A stretch of 5,804 nucleotides of DNA from Acidobacteriota bacterium (GTDB taxonomy: Bacteria > Acidobacteriota > Polarisedimenticolia > QHYA01): assembly GCA_003223995.1 (NCBI GenBank), contig QHYA01000090.1, forward strand, positions 1 to 5,804, read 5' to 3'. Each line of letters begins with the position of its first letter. Position 1 is the stretch's first letter. This document shows positions 5,469-5,804 of this stretch, piece by piece. Below the pieces are notes generated by a model. It was not told the DNA's origin. It did no database searches and saw only the letters and a program-made list of their open reading frames with translations. Made by a program: the position numbers and the translations under genes.

Positions 5469-5487
5469 TGCGGCCCGTCACGGGGCC
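5458..5487. terminator. Paired inverted repeats between convergent genes
   Basis: A perfect inverted repeat CCGCATC-CT-GATGCGG (5458-5473) spans the PHP stop codon, and a second dyad, GGCCC-GTCACG-GGGCC (5472-5487), follows, sharing two bases with the first. They fill the 22 bases between the PHP stop and the di-heme oxidoreductase stop. The two hairpins could end both convergent transcripts. Only a weak CTTCT follows, so Rho-independent action is uncertain. Confidence 0.45.
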
Positions 5488-5490
5488 CTT

Positions 5491-5804
5491 CTACGGCTTT
5501 CCTGCGAAGCCCGATTTCAAGGCCGCTTCGGGGACGACGATCGGCGCCCCGTCGGGGAGGATCTGCAAGGACTTCAGGAACTCGATGATGTCGTCCCGAT
5601 CGGCCCGGGGCAAGGAGATGAAGGCGTCGCGGGCCGCGCGGGCTTCTCCACCGTGGGACTCGATCGCCTCCGTCAGCGTCGTCAGGTCTCCCCGATGGCC
5701 ATAAGGGGCGGAGTTGCCGGCGTCCCAGAGCTTGCGTGTGATGAACTGGTCGACCGGCACACCCTCCTGTACGACCTTCTCGTTGCAGAAGTGGCTGACA
5801 ATCG
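5491..5804 (-). CDS. Di-heme oxidoreductase (cytochrome c peroxidase-like), C-terminal part
   Basis: The frame is open from the right edge to a TAG at 5491-5493, giving the last 103 residues. I extend it to the edge rather than start at the internal GTG (5758-5760), because the upstream codons stay open and read naturally (IVSHFCNEKVVQEG) and the fold needs them. The sequence KLWDAGNSAPYGHRGDLTTL, then EAIESHGGEARAAR, then a D-D-I-I-E-F-L-K-S-L helix matches the end of di-heme oxidoreductases (DUF1111/DHOR and MauG/CcpA relatives), where the W-x-x-x-x-x-x-P-Y-x-H-x-G-x-x-x-T-L-x-E-A-I block packs against the second heme. The CxxCH heme sites would lie upstream, outside the window. Periplasmic location is inferred from the family. 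DUF1111-type versus CcpA/MauG-type is not settled from this piece. Confidence 0.8.
   Translation of the reverse strand, partial: IVSHFCNEKVVQEGVPVDQFITRKLWDAGNSAPYGHRGDLTTLTEAIESHGGEARAARDAFISLPRADRDDIIEFLKSLQILPDGAPIVVPEAALKSGFAGKP

Noticed and set aside
5758..5760. GTG as start of an 89-codon gene at the right end
   Set aside because: The frame is open upstream to the edge and the product matches only the C-terminal portion of a di-heme oxidoreductase, so the GTG is an internal valine.

Overview
The window is GC-rich and gene-dense, and it reads as chromosome from a Gram-negative-type bacterium. Supporting signs are a TonB-type periplasmic domain, exported proteins with signal peptides, and a di-heme cytochrome c peroxidase-like enzyme. 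Codons favour G/C in the third position, and starts are mixed (ATG, GTG and TTG). This would suit a high-GC lineage such as Acidobacteriota, Myxococcota-like bacteria or a related uncultured phylum, but nothing here fixes the taxon. I see no mobile element, tRNA, rRNA, CRISPR array or phage gene, and no gene-free stretch longer than 300 bases.

Layout, left to right. (1) 1-260, minus: the 5' part of an exported protein of unknown function that runs off the left edge. (2) 292-1143, minus: a short-chain dehydrogenase/reductase of the 2,4-dienoyl-CoA reductase type, probably co-transcribed with gene 1. (3) 1191-1484, plus: a very small exported protein that is essentially a signal peptide plus a TonB C-terminal-like domain. 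It diverges from gene 2 across 47 bp that hold one shared, near-palindromic promoter element. (4) 1524-2360 and 2367-3422, both minus: the permease and ATPase of a DrrAB-like ABC-2 exporter, in the order ATPase then permease. (5) 3499-4329, plus: a class I SAM-dependent methyltransferase. (6) 4467-5468, plus: a PHP-domain metal-dependent hydrolase. (7) 5491-5804, minus: the C-terminal part of a di-heme oxidoreductase that runs off the right edge.

How they may work together: the ABC pair is a self-contained exporter. The methyltransferase and PHP protein lie in tandem, and both have a C-terminal hydrophobic stretch after the catalytic fold, so they may act on a membrane-linked substrate such as a lipid or glycan carrier; this is inference. 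The SDR could belong to unsaturated fatty-acid beta-oxidation. The window looks like ordinary chromosome with several independent short operons. I do not see a clearly new multi-gene system. The more notable points are the shared bidirectional promoter, the near-leaderless starts, the minimal TonB-domain protein, and the possible membrane-tethered methyltransferase/PHP pair.
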